DNA from: Butyrivibrio sp.
GTDB taxonomy: Bacteria > Bacillota > Clostridia > Lachnospirales > Lachnospiraceae
Assembly: GCA_017470505.1 (NCBI GenBank)
Contig: JAFUYO010000013.1
Coordinates: 186,001-250,000, forward strand
DNA: 64,000 nt
Reading direction: 5' to 3'
Made by a program: the position numbers and the translations under genes. Of this stretch, positions 26,501-34,682 are shown piece after piece. The number at the start of each line of letters is the position of its first letter. Position 1 is the stretch's first letter. The notes beneath the pieces are model-generated. The model made no database searches and was not told the DNA's origin. It saw nothing but the letters and a program-made list of their open reading frames with translations.

Positions 26501-28968
26501 ACGTTGAAATCATACCCGAGCTTATCAAGTGCAAGCAGACCGGCTTCAGGGTCATAGAGTCTTATACCCGGCTTGTAAGCACGAAGATCAAACTGGTTGT
26601 AGCGCCTTGTAAGTTTCTGCTCCTTCTTTTTCCTCGCGATAAAGTGATTTAATATAGCAGTTCCCGAGCAAGCGTAGCAGTTATTTGTTCCCTGTCTTTC
26701 GTAGGCCTCATCCATTCCAGTGATATCGGTCTCAACACGGTAAACGACATTTGGAGCCTCAGGAATGGCAGTTGTTCTGTTAATATCGAGTGTCGGATCA
26801 TGGTAGTCGTAGAACTTTTTAAGCCACTCAAGGTGAAGGATGAGCTCCGGAGAAAGATCCCGATTCCACACCGACGCTGTCCTGCGGCGGCCTTCCTCAT
26901 CCACGATGTACTTTCCGCCCTGCTTCATCTCAGCCCAGTGCTTTAAGTTCCTCTCGACATAGTCGTTAAATGCTCTCTTGTCAGAAAGTTCAGGAATGCC
27001 TGCTTTTTTGAGGGCCTCGTCATGCTCCTTTTTCTCATTGATGTTGTAAATTTCTCTGAGTCTTCTGATGCCCTTCTGAAGGTTTTCCTCATTTTTCTGT
27101 CTGGCCTGCGCTATAGCATTCTCTTTCGCAATATCTGCCATGACCTCATTGTCTTTGAGCTGTTTTCCTTGTCTGGTTCTGCGAACATCTGAAAGCACCG
27201 GCACACCCGTGACGTTATCCGGAACATCGTCAACTTCTTCGATGATCCGGTTCTCATTTACCTCTTCCACTTCGGGTTCATCGTCGTCATCTGAATATTC
27301 GGACTTTGTATCTTCAATAATCCTGTTCTCTGTCTTTTCCGCGGAATCCTTTTCTTCTTTTGCCGACTCTGACTCCTTGGAATCCTTCTCTTCCTTCTTT
27401 GTATCGGTTGCAGTTTCTGTCCAAAGAACTTTTTCTCCTACAAACTTATCTTCTGAAATGTCATCGGAGGACTTTTTCTCTTCTTTTTGGGCTTCAGTTT
27501 TTTCAGCACCCTTATCGGCTTTCTTTTCTTCAAAGTCTTCCTCGTTATCAGGAAGATCTATGTTCATATTCTCGAGTCTAACCTCATGCTCTGTTGCATT
27601 CTTCTCAGGCACATGGATATTATTCTGTTGTGCTGTCTGTTCGGCTGTCAAATCCAGTTCCTCAGCATCTTCAACACTTATCACAGATTCATCCATGGAT
27701 TCAATAATATTATCATCTCCTTCGCCAGCTTCATTATAGGCTTCTTCAACGTTTGCCATTTCAGCAGCTGCAAGCTTCTCATCCCAGCCTGCGTATATTC
27801 CGAATCCTCTCACATGCTTTCCAAGCCTTTGTCCTATGTCTCCGGTAAGTATTCGAGAGTATTTGTATACTCTTTGCTTATCATCGAAAGCAAGTTCAGG
27901 GTCCTTATAACCAAAGCCAAATATCTGTCTGCATAGGTAGGGGAAGCCCTTAAATAAACTTTCAAATAAAAAGGTAGGTATGCCGGCAACACCTTTAAGA
28001 CATTCCCTGCACAGCACTCTTCCTTTGTCCACATCAGACCAGCCCTTTTTCAGATTCCATGATACTTTCCAGCGTTTCCATTTCGATGGTCTGACAGCAT
28101 TGTACATCCCGGACAGAAGTTTAAACGGTGCCTTTACAACCTTGTATGCAGCATTTAATGCATTGGCTGCAAGCATGGTTCCAAAACCAAGAGTCCTGTC
28201 AATTAGTCCTCCTGTTGCATTAATCAGGATTTTTATCCGGGTAGCCTGATTAGACAGATGACTCGCCCACCACTCATTATGTCTTGTAAGGAGTCCCGGA
28301 AGATCATCGTTCTCTCTCTGTTCTCTTCTCTTGTCTTCATACGCCTGGTTAACAAGGGCAATCTTATCAATACCGGTAACCATATTAAGCCAGGTTGGCA
28401 TGGGTCTTGAATGGTTTCTTGAGAGATACTGCATATCAAGCGATTTCTGAAGTGCTCTTCTTGAATTGGACAACCAGAATCTGCGATTATCAAATTCCAA
28501 TTTCTTTTTTACTTCCTTTACCTGTTTTAGTCTCGCCTTACCTCGTCCCCATAATGCCAGACCATTTATTCCTCCAATATACTGCTTGGCTTTGTCATAA
28601 GCATCTTCCCACAGCATCCCCAGCTGATATTGGTTTTCAGCAGAAAGTTCATTATAAACGTATGACCTCGGATCATGTATACTGGTTTCGTTGGAAATCA
28701 TTTTTACTTCATCTGTGCTACCTCCTGCACGATATCCACCTTTTATCAAACCCGCAGCCTTTAATCTTTCATGGGCCTTTGCCTTTTCCTCTCCACCTGA
28801 CATTGTAGTAATTATTCTCATATCACGTAGCTGCTGAGCTGTCAGTTCATGCATTCTTTGCTGATCAGCTTTCTTCTTTCCAACCTCAGCTTCAAGATCA
28901 CCATTCTTATCAAATAATTTGTCACGTAGAACAAGGTAATCATGAAGTGCCAGTTTCAGCTGCCTCAT
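23518..28968 (-). CDS. giant protein with tandem papain-like domains, second copy catalytically dead
   Basis: 1816 aa from the first ATG. Layout: helical N-terminal region (1-400); disordered acidic region (about 400-610); papain-like repeat 1; Lys/Glu coiled linker (about 1070-1150); repeat 2; shared C-terminal helical domain (about 1500-1740); Lys/Ser/Gly tail ending in a Lys run. Repeat 1 has RQGTNNCYACSGTAILNHF, matching papain QGxxGSCWAFS with Cys764, then His917 in GYDHYLTITG and Asp933 in YDSSGYS at papain-like spacing (16 residues). Repeat 2 has NNSYACSG (Ser1169) and QSDYLTIT (Asp1318), so both catalytic residues are lost. No signal peptide. The ATG at 28968 has no ribosome site, and the frame stays open and protein-like up to 29073, overlapping the upstream ORF. 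Function unknown: a protease, transglutaminase-like enzyme or effector are all possible. Confidence 0.88.
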   Translation of the reverse strand: MRQLKLALHDYLVLRDKLFDKNGDLEAEVGKKKADQQRMHELTAQQLRDMRIITTMSGGEEKAKAHERLKAAGLIKGGYRAGGSTDEVKMISNETSIHDPRSYVYNELSAENQYQLGMLWEDAYDKAKQYIGGINGLALWGRGKARLKQVKEVKKKLEFDNRRFWLSNSRRALQKSLDMQYLSRNHSRPMPTWLNMVTGIDKIALVNQAYEDKRREQRENDDLPGLLTRHNEWWASHLSNQATRIKILINATGGLIDRTLGFGTMLAANALNAAYKVVKAPFKLLSGMYNAVRPSKWKRWKVSWNLKKGWSDVDKGRVLCRECLKGVAGIPTFLFESLFKGFPYLCRQIFGFGYKDPELAFDDKQRVYKYSRILTGDIGQRLGKHVRGFGIYAGWDEKLAAAEMANVEEAYNEAGEGDDNIIESMDESVISVEDAEELDLTAEQTAQQNNIHVPEKNATEHEVRLENMNIDLPDNEEDFEEKKADKGAEKTEAQKEEKKSSDDISEDKFVGEKVLWTETATDTKKEEKDSKESESAKEEKDSAEKTENRIIEDTKSEYSDDDDEPEVEEVNENRIIEEVDDVPDNVTGVPVLSDVRRTRQGKQLKDNEVMADIAKENAIAQARQKNEENLQKGIRRLREIYNINEKKEHDEALKKAGIPELSDKRAFNDYVERNLKHWAEMKQGGKYIVDEEGRRRTASVWNRDLSPELILHLEWLKKFYDYHDPTLDINRTTAIPEAPNVVYRVETDITGMDEAYERQGTNNCYACSGTAILNHFIARKKKEQKLTRRYNQFDLRAYKPGIRLYDPEAGLLALDKLGYDFNVKCINHYAGAGKKVTGNVFALGDFIMDKLSENGINDAMLNRVIISVPKSTSEKRDKTLLENQRRFFKQKIGEIIDGGGVASVRIGKTIGDAGYDHYLTITGVNNEEFKVYDSSGYSRPRTWKISDFVAKGYTVDINWISDVKKPGELTAEYSNLKYDPKTGYDVKNITQQEYSESTSLTKGVVVVKDDSELGAAYEGIAQMAYIPDAHKQIKSLPIDDYLRAPEAGQVLDINAEEVKTKETVSGTKEDSKISEETKEVSEIREDKKDVSEIIEEKKELTEEELKEKEKREEEESKEKEEKAKLEKIQSGVRKMFKDDATRVTADFADAKNDLSKMEKIYERQDKNNSYACSGTAILNHFIARKKGEKKVTRRYQQKDLRVYKPAIRLYDPAVLDKVTDKKAYDEKVKIINKYAGKGKEENGNLFAVGDFIFDRLKENGINDVMLNRIVMDVPERIRGARDLHKRLNMRNVFKRKIGEIINDGGIASVCVTKGNQSDYLTITSIRDAKIEVYDSKGYSKPKMMNVEDIVDTGCTIEINWISDLKEPKELTAEFKNLKYDKNTGYELNNISLQEVNESVSHTKGVTVMKDSAELGAGFEDITRMAYIPDAHKTVKSLDLDEYVKASESGEEEKDYKALMAMKVEGPFLPLRDKDLLTPAAAKKLPNGGTVEAQTKLKNDWKKHQALYLPGTEDLGDKLFEKIPFEIATANVQNASGTVTTRGLVVSRLFETMRQGAAEGMSGDELIELLYHLVPKRRVEVEKISVEKADADFDIAMVRVKKLFYRHLKRLEATYGRLLSQMHPEDVIRIVGASRLRSDFSLVQDLTQLIKDGQRYFDPENEQDKEFLKLSDYYNCIISGGFSMAYGGNGIEGYVPGQPMFGKNFCTEYFQKGIKVFNFATAKDVGGPSLSAKEQKAYIEDLHKRSQAEGWSGKLFGMFNLPGQTDEEQPVVRSHKATSSKTGKKAASGSKAGSKKGASGTKKDGKAGETSDKKKKK

Positions 28969-29015
28969 GTACCTGTCATCGAGCGCATTAACATCCGTGT
29001 AGCAGGTTTGAAATT

Positions 29016-29333
29016 TTATACCATAGTACTGGTAGCGCTCTCCATCTGCTTCATATTCTTTATTTTCTTTATTTCACGCTCTCTTAACTGTTTCTTGGTG
29101 AGCTTGCTTTCATCTACTACTTCTACTTTTTCTTTAGCCTTCTTGGCCTTTTTTACCTTCTTACCTCTTTTTGCATCAACACTTTCATTGCCGGGAGCAT
29201 TATCAAAAACAATGTCCTGACTGTTCTGAAGTGTTATGGTCTCAAGTAAATCCGCATTCTGATTTGAGCTTGTGTTAATTACAGTATTGTTACCTTTATT
29301 GCTTTTCTTTATTTGCTTATCTTTACCACCCAT
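29016..29333 (-). CDS. 105-aa lysine-rich ORF, probable N-terminus of the papain-repeat protein
   Basis: Start MGGKDKQIKKSNKGN with GAGGAAATAGACA before the ATG. The sequence is polar, then basic (KRGKKVKKAKKAKEKV), then helical (KKQLREREIKKIKN). The last ten residues (MKQMESATST and beyond) look unnatural, while the -1 frame in the same stretch continues as protein-like sequence (YEADGERYQYYGIKFQ) straight into the 1816-aa frame. The two ORFs are therefore best read as one gene with a frameshift between about 29040 and 29075. The stretch is A-rich (AAATAAAGAAAATAAAGAA), where an indel, a sequencing error or slippage is plausible. Confidence 0.7.
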   Translation of the reverse strand: MGGKDKQIKKSNKGNNTVINTSSNQNADLLETITLQNSQDIVFDNAPGNESVDAKRGKKVKKAKKAKEKVEVVDESKLTKKQLREREIKKIKNMKQMESATSTMV

Positions 29334-29366
29334 TGTCTATTTCCTCACTATCATCACTATTTGCTG

Positions 29367-30791
29367 TTATCTTCCTGCTGCTTTTAAGATTTCTTCCATT
29401 CTTTCATCAGTCAGAACATCTTCCGGTGAGAAATCCCCGGGAATCTTGTCATTGGAAAGTCCTGCCTGAAGTCTTAGCTCCTCCCAGTCTTCGCTCGTAA
29501 CTATATCTTCCGGATGAGACTGTGCAAGATACCCCGCAAACTGCATCGTGGTGATTCCATCCGGAAATACCCTGTTTACAAGGTCACGTCCCTCTTCGCT
29601 TTCAAATGTACCAAAGATGGTGCTCTTAACATCCTTATTTTTCAGGATTATCTGATAGGCAAATCTGAAGAGCTTTAGGACTGACGAAGGATCATATCCG
29701 GGCAGGCTCCTTAATGCCTCATATCTGTAGTCTCCGTAAGAAAACCTGTGCAATAGCAAAAGTGCCTTGATCTCTCCATTTTCAACGATTGCACAGCTGA
29801 CTTCCGGGTCGAAGAATGAATAGGGCGCCGTAATAATCGATTCGTCGTAATCATTATCAAGTTTTTTGAAAAACGCACTGACAAGCTTCTTTCCATCACC
29901 ACCCAGAGCATTAAGAGACTGTACTCCGCTTACAGAGCCTTTGAGGTGAGAATTATCATCCTGGTCGGATACCTTTATAAAGAATTTCCTCCCAATGCTC
30001 ATGCTGAAATCAAAGCGCCATGAATCAAAGAAATTAGTTAAAACTGCGAATTCTTCCTTTGATTCGTCGTCAGAAAGTCTCGGTGCGTCAACACTTAAGA
30101 AAATAGCAGCCTCATCAATATCCAGAGTAAATTCGATGAGTTTGGCCATCATCATATTGCCAATTCCCATCTCCCTGAAATCCTGTGATACATATATCCA
30201 GTCAAGGCGGACATTTACCTCCTCATTTTCCTCAATATGATAGACGATAACACCGGCAGCGCAGCTCTTTTCATCAGAGAGTCTTATGGCACCCATGGCT
30301 CTTTTTCTCCCTATTATGATGTCATCGTAGTGCTCCTCAGGAATCATATCCTGAAATACTGACGCATTCCCAGGGGTAATCAGCGTCATCAGAGGCCAGT
30401 TCTCTTTTTCAAATCCGGCAATTATTGAAAGAGCCGCCTCAAGTCTGTCTCTTCCAAATCCTGTCATCGGATCGATGGTCTTTGAGAGTTCAATACAGGT
30501 ATCGATAAGCGAAGTATATAATCCCTCTGTTCCCTCAAGATCGGCCTCCTCTGATATCTCATAAAGATTTATATAAGATATCTTATCCACCAGCTGTTCG
30601 AGAAGCTCATCATCCTCACGAAGAAGTGTCGGGATATCCAGCCTCTCTTTTACATAATCAGCAAATGCCGGCTCAAAGATTTCACTCATCTCTTCGGCAG
30701 CTTCCCTGACATCATCATCAATTTCGAAGTCGTCCTCCTCGTTTATGAAGTCATATAGCTCTTTTAACTCCAGATCCATTTCATCACTCAT
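29367..30791 (-). CDS. double-GNAT-like protein
   Basis: 474 aa. The first 110 residues are acidic and helical. About residues 130-250 form an acetyltransferase-like domain with LDWIYVSQDFREMGIGN, where the Q/RxxGxG/A acetyl-CoA loop is at about 206-211. The second half (about 280-420) looks like a further, degenerate GNAT domain (ALLLLHRFSYGDYRYEAL). The second half aligns with the second half of the 281-aa protein at 32544-33389, so the two are paralogues. AGGAGG lies 8 nt before the ATG. It sits 33 nt upstream of the lysine-rich ORF and papain-repeat gene and is probably co-transcribed. The acetylation target is unknown; proteins of that operon are candidates. Confidence 0.8.
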   Translation of the reverse strand: MSDEMDLELKELYDFINEEDDFEIDDDVREAAEEMSEIFEPAFADYVKERLDIPTLLREDDELLEQLVDKISYINLYEISEEADLEGTEGLYTSLIDTCIELSKTIDPMTGFGRDRLEAALSIIAGFEKENWPLMTLITPGNASVFQDMIPEEHYDDIIIGRKRAMGAIRLSDEKSCAAGVIVYHIEENEEVNVRLDWIYVSQDFREMGIGNMMMAKLIEFTLDIDEAAIFLSVDAPRLSDDESKEEFAVLTNFFDSWRFDFSMSIGRKFFIKVSDQDDNSHLKGSVSGVQSLNALGGDGKKLVSAFFKKLDNDYDESIITAPYSFFDPEVSCAIVENGEIKALLLLHRFSYGDYRYEALRSLPGYDPSSVLKLFRFAYQIILKNKDVKSTIFGTFESEEGRDLVNRVFPDGITTMQFAGYLAQSHPEDIVTSEDWEELRLQAGLSNDKIPGDFSPEDVLTDERMEEILKAAGR

Positions 30792-30824
30792 TCGTTAAAC
30801 CTCCTGTAAAAAAATATGGTTGAA

Positions 30825-31871
30825 TCATGCTATATTTAAAAAGTATTCCGCACTTTCATTTTCTTTTTTCTCTCTTATTTCTGTAACAAGGCCGATCTCT
30901 ACGCCTGGGTGAGAGGAATCGTACTCATTCGCGGCATCACTTATCGCCATGACTATCATGTCTTTCAGGTCGTCCATGCCCTCTCCAAGACACACCGCAA
31001 AGGCTCCCCTGTCAAGGTGTATGGGCCGCACGTCCCTTGGAAGCTCATCCCTTATGATGCCTGCAAGTGCCAGCTCGTCGCCGGATGTCTTAAAGACTAT
31101 GACGCTTCCGACATTTTCTTTGCCGCCCCGAACCTTCTCCCTGATGTAGTTTAAAAAGGCCCTGTGATAGAATCCCTGGATCCCGCTCTCATACTGCCAG
31201 TGCTCCGTCATGGAGATGAAGATGAAGATGAGTCCGCAGGTCAGTGCGATGGACGCCGCATCCACATCGAGTGTGAGCAGCAGCACGAAGTTCATGATAA
31301 ACGGTATCAGGACCGGCGCGAAATGAAAGGTCTTCATCCTGTCCGCAGAGCGGTTGTTCTTCCAGATAAGGAACCCCGAAATCAGGAAATACACGGGCTG
31401 CACCAGGGCGACCAGAAGATACGGTATCTTGGCGCTTATATAGTACTCGTAATCATACTCGAACCGGAACAGAATCCCCGTAAATAGATTTACAACATAG
31501 AGGATTATCAAAAAAGCCATAGGCACGAGGAACGGCCAGTACTTGCGCCTTAAGTGATCTGCGCTCTCATAGATCCAGAACCCCACAAACAAGAGCCACT
31601 CAAAGGTTATGAACAGGATCAGGATTTCCATAACGGTCTCCTGAATAAGGAGCAGAGTTTCAAACCCTCTTTGATTGGAAGCAAGGACGATGCTCTGGGA
31701 GGTGTTGACGCAGATATAGATTATAACGTTGATGCACATGATAAAGAATATCCTGTCGCCTGCGGTCCGCCTCATCCTGAAGCGGTCTGAGATGATCATG
31801 AAGCCGAGCATGGTCACGATCGATATAAAATCCAGATATAGGCCGATTTCAAGTTCAGTTATTTCCAGCAT
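30825..31871 (-). CDS. multi-pass membrane sensor with a degenerate GGDEF-like domain
   Basis: 348 aa. Seven or eight hydrophobic helices fill residues 1-230, with the signature VVNLFTGILFRFEYD after helix 5. The C-terminal 110 residues look like a worn GGDEF domain: the GGDEF loop is replaced by LDRGAFAVCLGEG, so cyclase activity is unlikely. It could bind a nucleotide or a partner. GAGGAAACAG before the ATG supports the start, which overlaps the end of the 231-aa sensor gene by 17 bp. It is the last clearly coupled gene of the operon that begins at 36313. Confidence 0.8.
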   Translation of the reverse strand: MLEITELEIGLYLDFISIVTMLGFMIISDRFRMRRTAGDRIFFIMCINVIIYICVNTSQSIVLASNQRGFETLLLIQETVMEILILFITFEWLLFVGFWIYESADHLRRKYWPFLVPMAFLIILYVVNLFTGILFRFEYDYEYYISAKIPYLLVALVQPVYFLISGFLIWKNNRSADRMKTFHFAPVLIPFIMNFVLLLTLDVDAASIALTCGLIFIFISMTEHWQYESGIQGFYHRAFLNYIREKVRGGKENVGSVIVFKTSGDELALAGIIRDELPRDVRPIHLDRGAFAVCLGEGMDDLKDMIVMAISDAANEYDSSHPGVEIGLVTEIREKKENESAEYFLNIA

Positions 31872-32550
31872 CTGTTTCCTCCCCGTGAAAAGCTCTGTTC
31901 ATATTCGCAACAAGCATATAGATGAGGACCACCGACAGGATAAGTGGCGTCGATGAGACGGAGGTAAAGAGTATCTCCATGACTATCCTTGAAATCAGCA
32001 GCATCAGGAAAAGAATTATTCCAAGCCTGTTGACCTTCCACAGCACAAAAACGCCTATCACCGCGTATATAAGAGTCGGTATGAAGATAAGGTTGTAGGC
32101 AGGGCCGTGCATATACTGACCCGTCGACGGATCAACACGGAAAAGAAAACCCGAAAAAAGGTTCAAAACCACCATGGCCGCCGAAGCTACAAGAGGAATG
32201 GAAAAAACCTTAAAGTTCTTTTTGACAATGTCCTCTCCCTGCGGCAGGAGGCAGCACAGATACTGCGCGATAAGAAAGCCCAAAAGCTCAAAGACAAGCG
32301 TCATCACGCTCGCGCACAGTATTGTGACAATATGGTAAAAAACCTCTTTCTCGTTGTTAAAGACTTCCACCGCAATGTCGAATCCAGCCATGAGCATATC
32401 GGATATGAGCATCGCAAAAAATATCCTGTCGAGGAGCTTTCCCCTCTCACGATAGATTTTGGTGCACTGCATAAGACCTAATAAAAGAAAACACGCAATT
32501 ATATCAAGGATTACTGTTGCGGTAGCAGTATATGAAAAACGCATCAGCAT
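31855..32550 (-). CDS. multi-pass membrane sensor without output domain
   Basis: 231 aa, with at least six hydrophobic helices and little else. It carries VLNLFSGFLFRVDPSTGQY, the same motif as the 348-aa sensor downstream (VVNLFTGILFRFE) and the LytS-like kinase (IVNLFTGYIYRIDPGTN). Members of this sensor class usually end in a GGDEF or kinase domain; this one stops after the last helix, so it may act as a partner of the 348-aa protein. Its start overlaps the end of the 281-aa gene by 7 bp. Confidence 0.78.
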   Translation of the reverse strand: MLMRFSYTATATVILDIIACFLLLGLMQCTKIYRERGKLLDRIFFAMLISDMLMAGFDIAVEVFNNEKEVFYHIVTILCASVMTLVFELLGFLIAQYLCCLLPQGEDIVKKNFKVFSIPLVASAAMVVLNLFSGFLFRVDPSTGQYMHGPAYNLIFIPTLIYAVIGVFVLWKVNRLGIILFLMLLISRIVMEILFTSVSSTPLILSVVLIYMLVANMNRAFHGEETDAGNN

Positions 32551-33389
32551 AGTTCACGCACTCCGTACAAAGAATTTTTCCCTTTTTTGCCGGGGAAGAG
32601 TTTGTTCATGATAGCCAGTGAAGCGGGGTTGTCCCGTCTTATCATAATCTTCGTGTCCTTATCGTAGTCACTGATAACGGTCCTGGCCGAGTACCTCAGC
32701 ATCTCGAGTATGTTGATCTGGGCGTCGGGGCCGTCTGCAAAAAGGACAAGGGGCATCAGTATCCCTGACGGAAAGTGGTGGATGAGAAGGAGGCCCTTCA
32801 GCTCATCGTCGGCCTTCACCCCGCAGGATAGCGTCTGCTCGTACCAGGACTTGGAGAGGGTCGATAGGTCCTCGCACAGCCCGCGCCTGCCGGCGTAGAG
32901 GCACTTCATGATGCCCTGCCTGAAGTCCTTGGCTGCCACATCCGAGAGCGGAGTGATACGGGACGAGGGTCTCTTTAGGATGACCTTGCTGTCCTTTAAG
33001 TCGTCCAGGGATAACAGCACGTCCCTGCTCTCCCTCTCAGTGACCTGAAAGCCGCGCTCTTTCAAAAGGGGCGAGAGCTTTTTCATCTCATTCGGAAGTT
33101 CAAATTGAGACTTCTTTATGCCCTCTTTTTCCATCTCGGAATCGAAGCAGTCAAAGAGATGTGCTCCTCCGGAAGAGTCCTTCAGACAGAGGTGGACTAT
33201 CTCGACCTTCGGGCTTGCGCCCTTGTCATTGGCGTTCTTGTACTCCCAGACGATGCACCCTGGCTTTTTGGAGCCGTCGATCAGCACTTTCCCGCGGTAG
33301 TACTTTCTGCCAATGCTCTCCTCTACATCCTCAGGAAGAACAGAGAGAAGCTCTTTTTTGTTGTCAATTGTGATATCTATTACTTCCAT
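32544..33389 (-). CDS. GNAT-like protein, paralogue of the 474-aa protein
   Basis: 281 aa with two GNAT-like halves. The C-terminal half (LKGLLLIHHFPSGILMPLVL...ILEMLRYSART...AIMNKLFPG) aligns with the C-terminal half of the protein at 29367-30791. The acetyl-CoA loop is not well preserved in either half, so activity is uncertain. It lies 12 nt after the DUF362 gene and overlaps the 231-aa sensor gene, so all belong to one operon. Confidence 0.75.
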   Translation of the reverse strand: MEVIDITIDNKKELLSVLPEDVEESIGRKYYRGKVLIDGSKKPGCIVWEYKNANDKGASPKVEIVHLCLKDSSGGAHLFDCFDSEMEKEGIKKSQFELPNEMKKLSPLLKERGFQVTERESRDVLLSLDDLKDSKVILKRPSSRITPLSDVAAKDFRQGIMKCLYAGRRGLCEDLSTLSKSWYEQTLSCGVKADDELKGLLLIHHFPSGILMPLVLFADGPDAQINILEMLRYSARTVISDYDKDTKIMIRRDNPASLAIMNKLFPGKKGKNSLYGVRELC

Positions 33390-33401
33390 ACTGAGTGGTT
33401 G

Positions 33402-34682
33402 TCACCTCTGAAGTTTGTTAAGCAGTTTTCCTATAGGATTATAATACACCTTCATGGCTCCCACAGGACAGAATTCCTGACAGCAAAAACACTTTATGCA
33501 TCTGCTCCTGTTTATGTGAGGGGTGAAGGAGCGGCGCTGCGATGCGCCTGATGTCTGGGGCAGGCTGTGGTTCTGCAGGGCGCTGTGGTTCTGGGGTGCT
33601 CTTGCTTTCTGCGGGGCGCCTGCTCTCTGCGCTTTGGCCGGCCTCATCGTAATCGCCCCCGCGGGGCACGTCTCGAAACACTTTTTGCAGCCTATGCACT
33701 CATCTTTTTTGACCTGCGGCTTTGTGTTGTAGGCGAGCTTTATCGCAGCCGACTTGACCTCATTAAACCAGCCTCCTCCCTCGAAGGTTATGCTCTGGTG
33801 GATGGTCGCTCTCTTAAAGTCCTTTATACGGGCGCTCTCCAAAGAGATGTCTCCCTTAATATCTACTTCCGATATGTCTGATGGGCCAAGACCGCGCTCT
33901 TTTGCAGCAAGGAGAGTCGGAACGTCTCCTGTCCCCATGCCGATGAGATGAGCACATACAAGGTCGAGGGCGTAGGGCTTTCTTGAAGAGAGGATCACTC
34001 CTATGTGCCTCTTTTCCCCGGCTGTGGGGCCGTTCCCCTCCATGCCGTCTATCGCATCGACGATGTAGAGAACGGGCCTGAAGTACTCATTTAAGTCGAC
34101 CATGACGTTCGCAAAGGCTCGCTCCTCCGGGAACCTCATGTGGTACTCGGTCTTGGTGGTCCCGGGGATACATCCGAACATGTTCTTAACCGCGCAGCTC
34201 ATTCCCATCATCGCGTGGGTCTTGAGCTTTGCAAAATCTATGATGACGTCCACGTCTCTAAGCCACGCCGTGTAGGAGAAGCTCTTAAGTGAGAGCGCTT
34301 CAGGAAATCTTGCGTCGCTTATTTCGAAGTTGTCATTTAATTTAACCCCGGGGATTTTTTCGAGCTCGTAATATCCTCCCGCCCTGTAGACGTTTTTGAC
34401 AAAGGAGGGGGTAAAGAGGCCTCCGGGGCTGTCGCCTATTATGACCTCGGCTCCCTTTTCTGTCAGCATCCTGCAGAGGATATCGAGAAGGAGCGGGTGC
34501 GTGATAACCGCCTTTTCCGGATCTGCGGCGGATACGAGGTTTGCCTTGATGCCGACCTTCATCCCTTCTTTTATGGAGGACAGGCCGTCAACTAAAGAAA
34601 GGCTCTTTAAAAGAGCCTCTCTTATATCTGTTCGTTCATAGCGCTCGCACCTTGCGAGTGAAACTGTATCAAATCCTGTCAT
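33402..34682 (-). CDS. DUF362 protein with two 4Fe-4S clusters
   Basis: 426 aa. Residues 1 to about 300 match DUF362 (KVGIKANLVSAADPEKAVITHP, VIIGDSPGG, KLKTHAMMGMSCAVKN). The C-terminus has two ferredoxin motifs: CIGCKKCFETCP and CIKCFCCQEFCP. Between them is a 40-residue insert made of Ala, Pro, Gln, Asn, His and Ser repeats (RAPQNHSALQNHS), where normal 2[4Fe-4S] domains have about 20-25 residues. DUF362 function is not established; an electron-carrying or iron-sulfur role is inferred. The ATG overlaps the stop codon of the acyl-CoA synthetase gene (ATGA), showing translational coupling. Confidence 0.88.
   Translation of the reverse strand: MTGFDTVSLARCERYERTDIREALLKSLSLVDGLSSIKEGMKVGIKANLVSAADPEKAVITHPLLLDILCRMLTEKGAEVIIGDSPGGLFTPSFVKNVYRAGGYYELEKIPGVKLNDNFEISDARFPEALSLKSFSYTAWLRDVDVIIDFAKLKTHAMMGMSCAVKNMFGCIPGTTKTEYHMRFPEERAFANVMVDLNEYFRPVLYIVDAIDGMEGNGPTAGEKRHIGVILSSRKPYALDLVCAHLIGMGTGDVPTLLAAKERGLGPSDISEVDIKGDISLESARIKDFKRATIHQSITFEGGGWFNEVKSAAIKLAYNTKPQVKKDECIGCKKCFETCPAGAITMRPAKAQRAGAPQKARAPQNHSALQNHSLPQTSGASQRRSFTPHINRSRCIKCFCCQEFCPVGAMKVYYNPIGKLLNKLQR

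Noticed and set aside
30825-31871. Active diguanylate cyclase
   Set aside because: The GGDEF loop is RGAFA, lacking the catalytic Gly-Gly-Asp/Glu residues.
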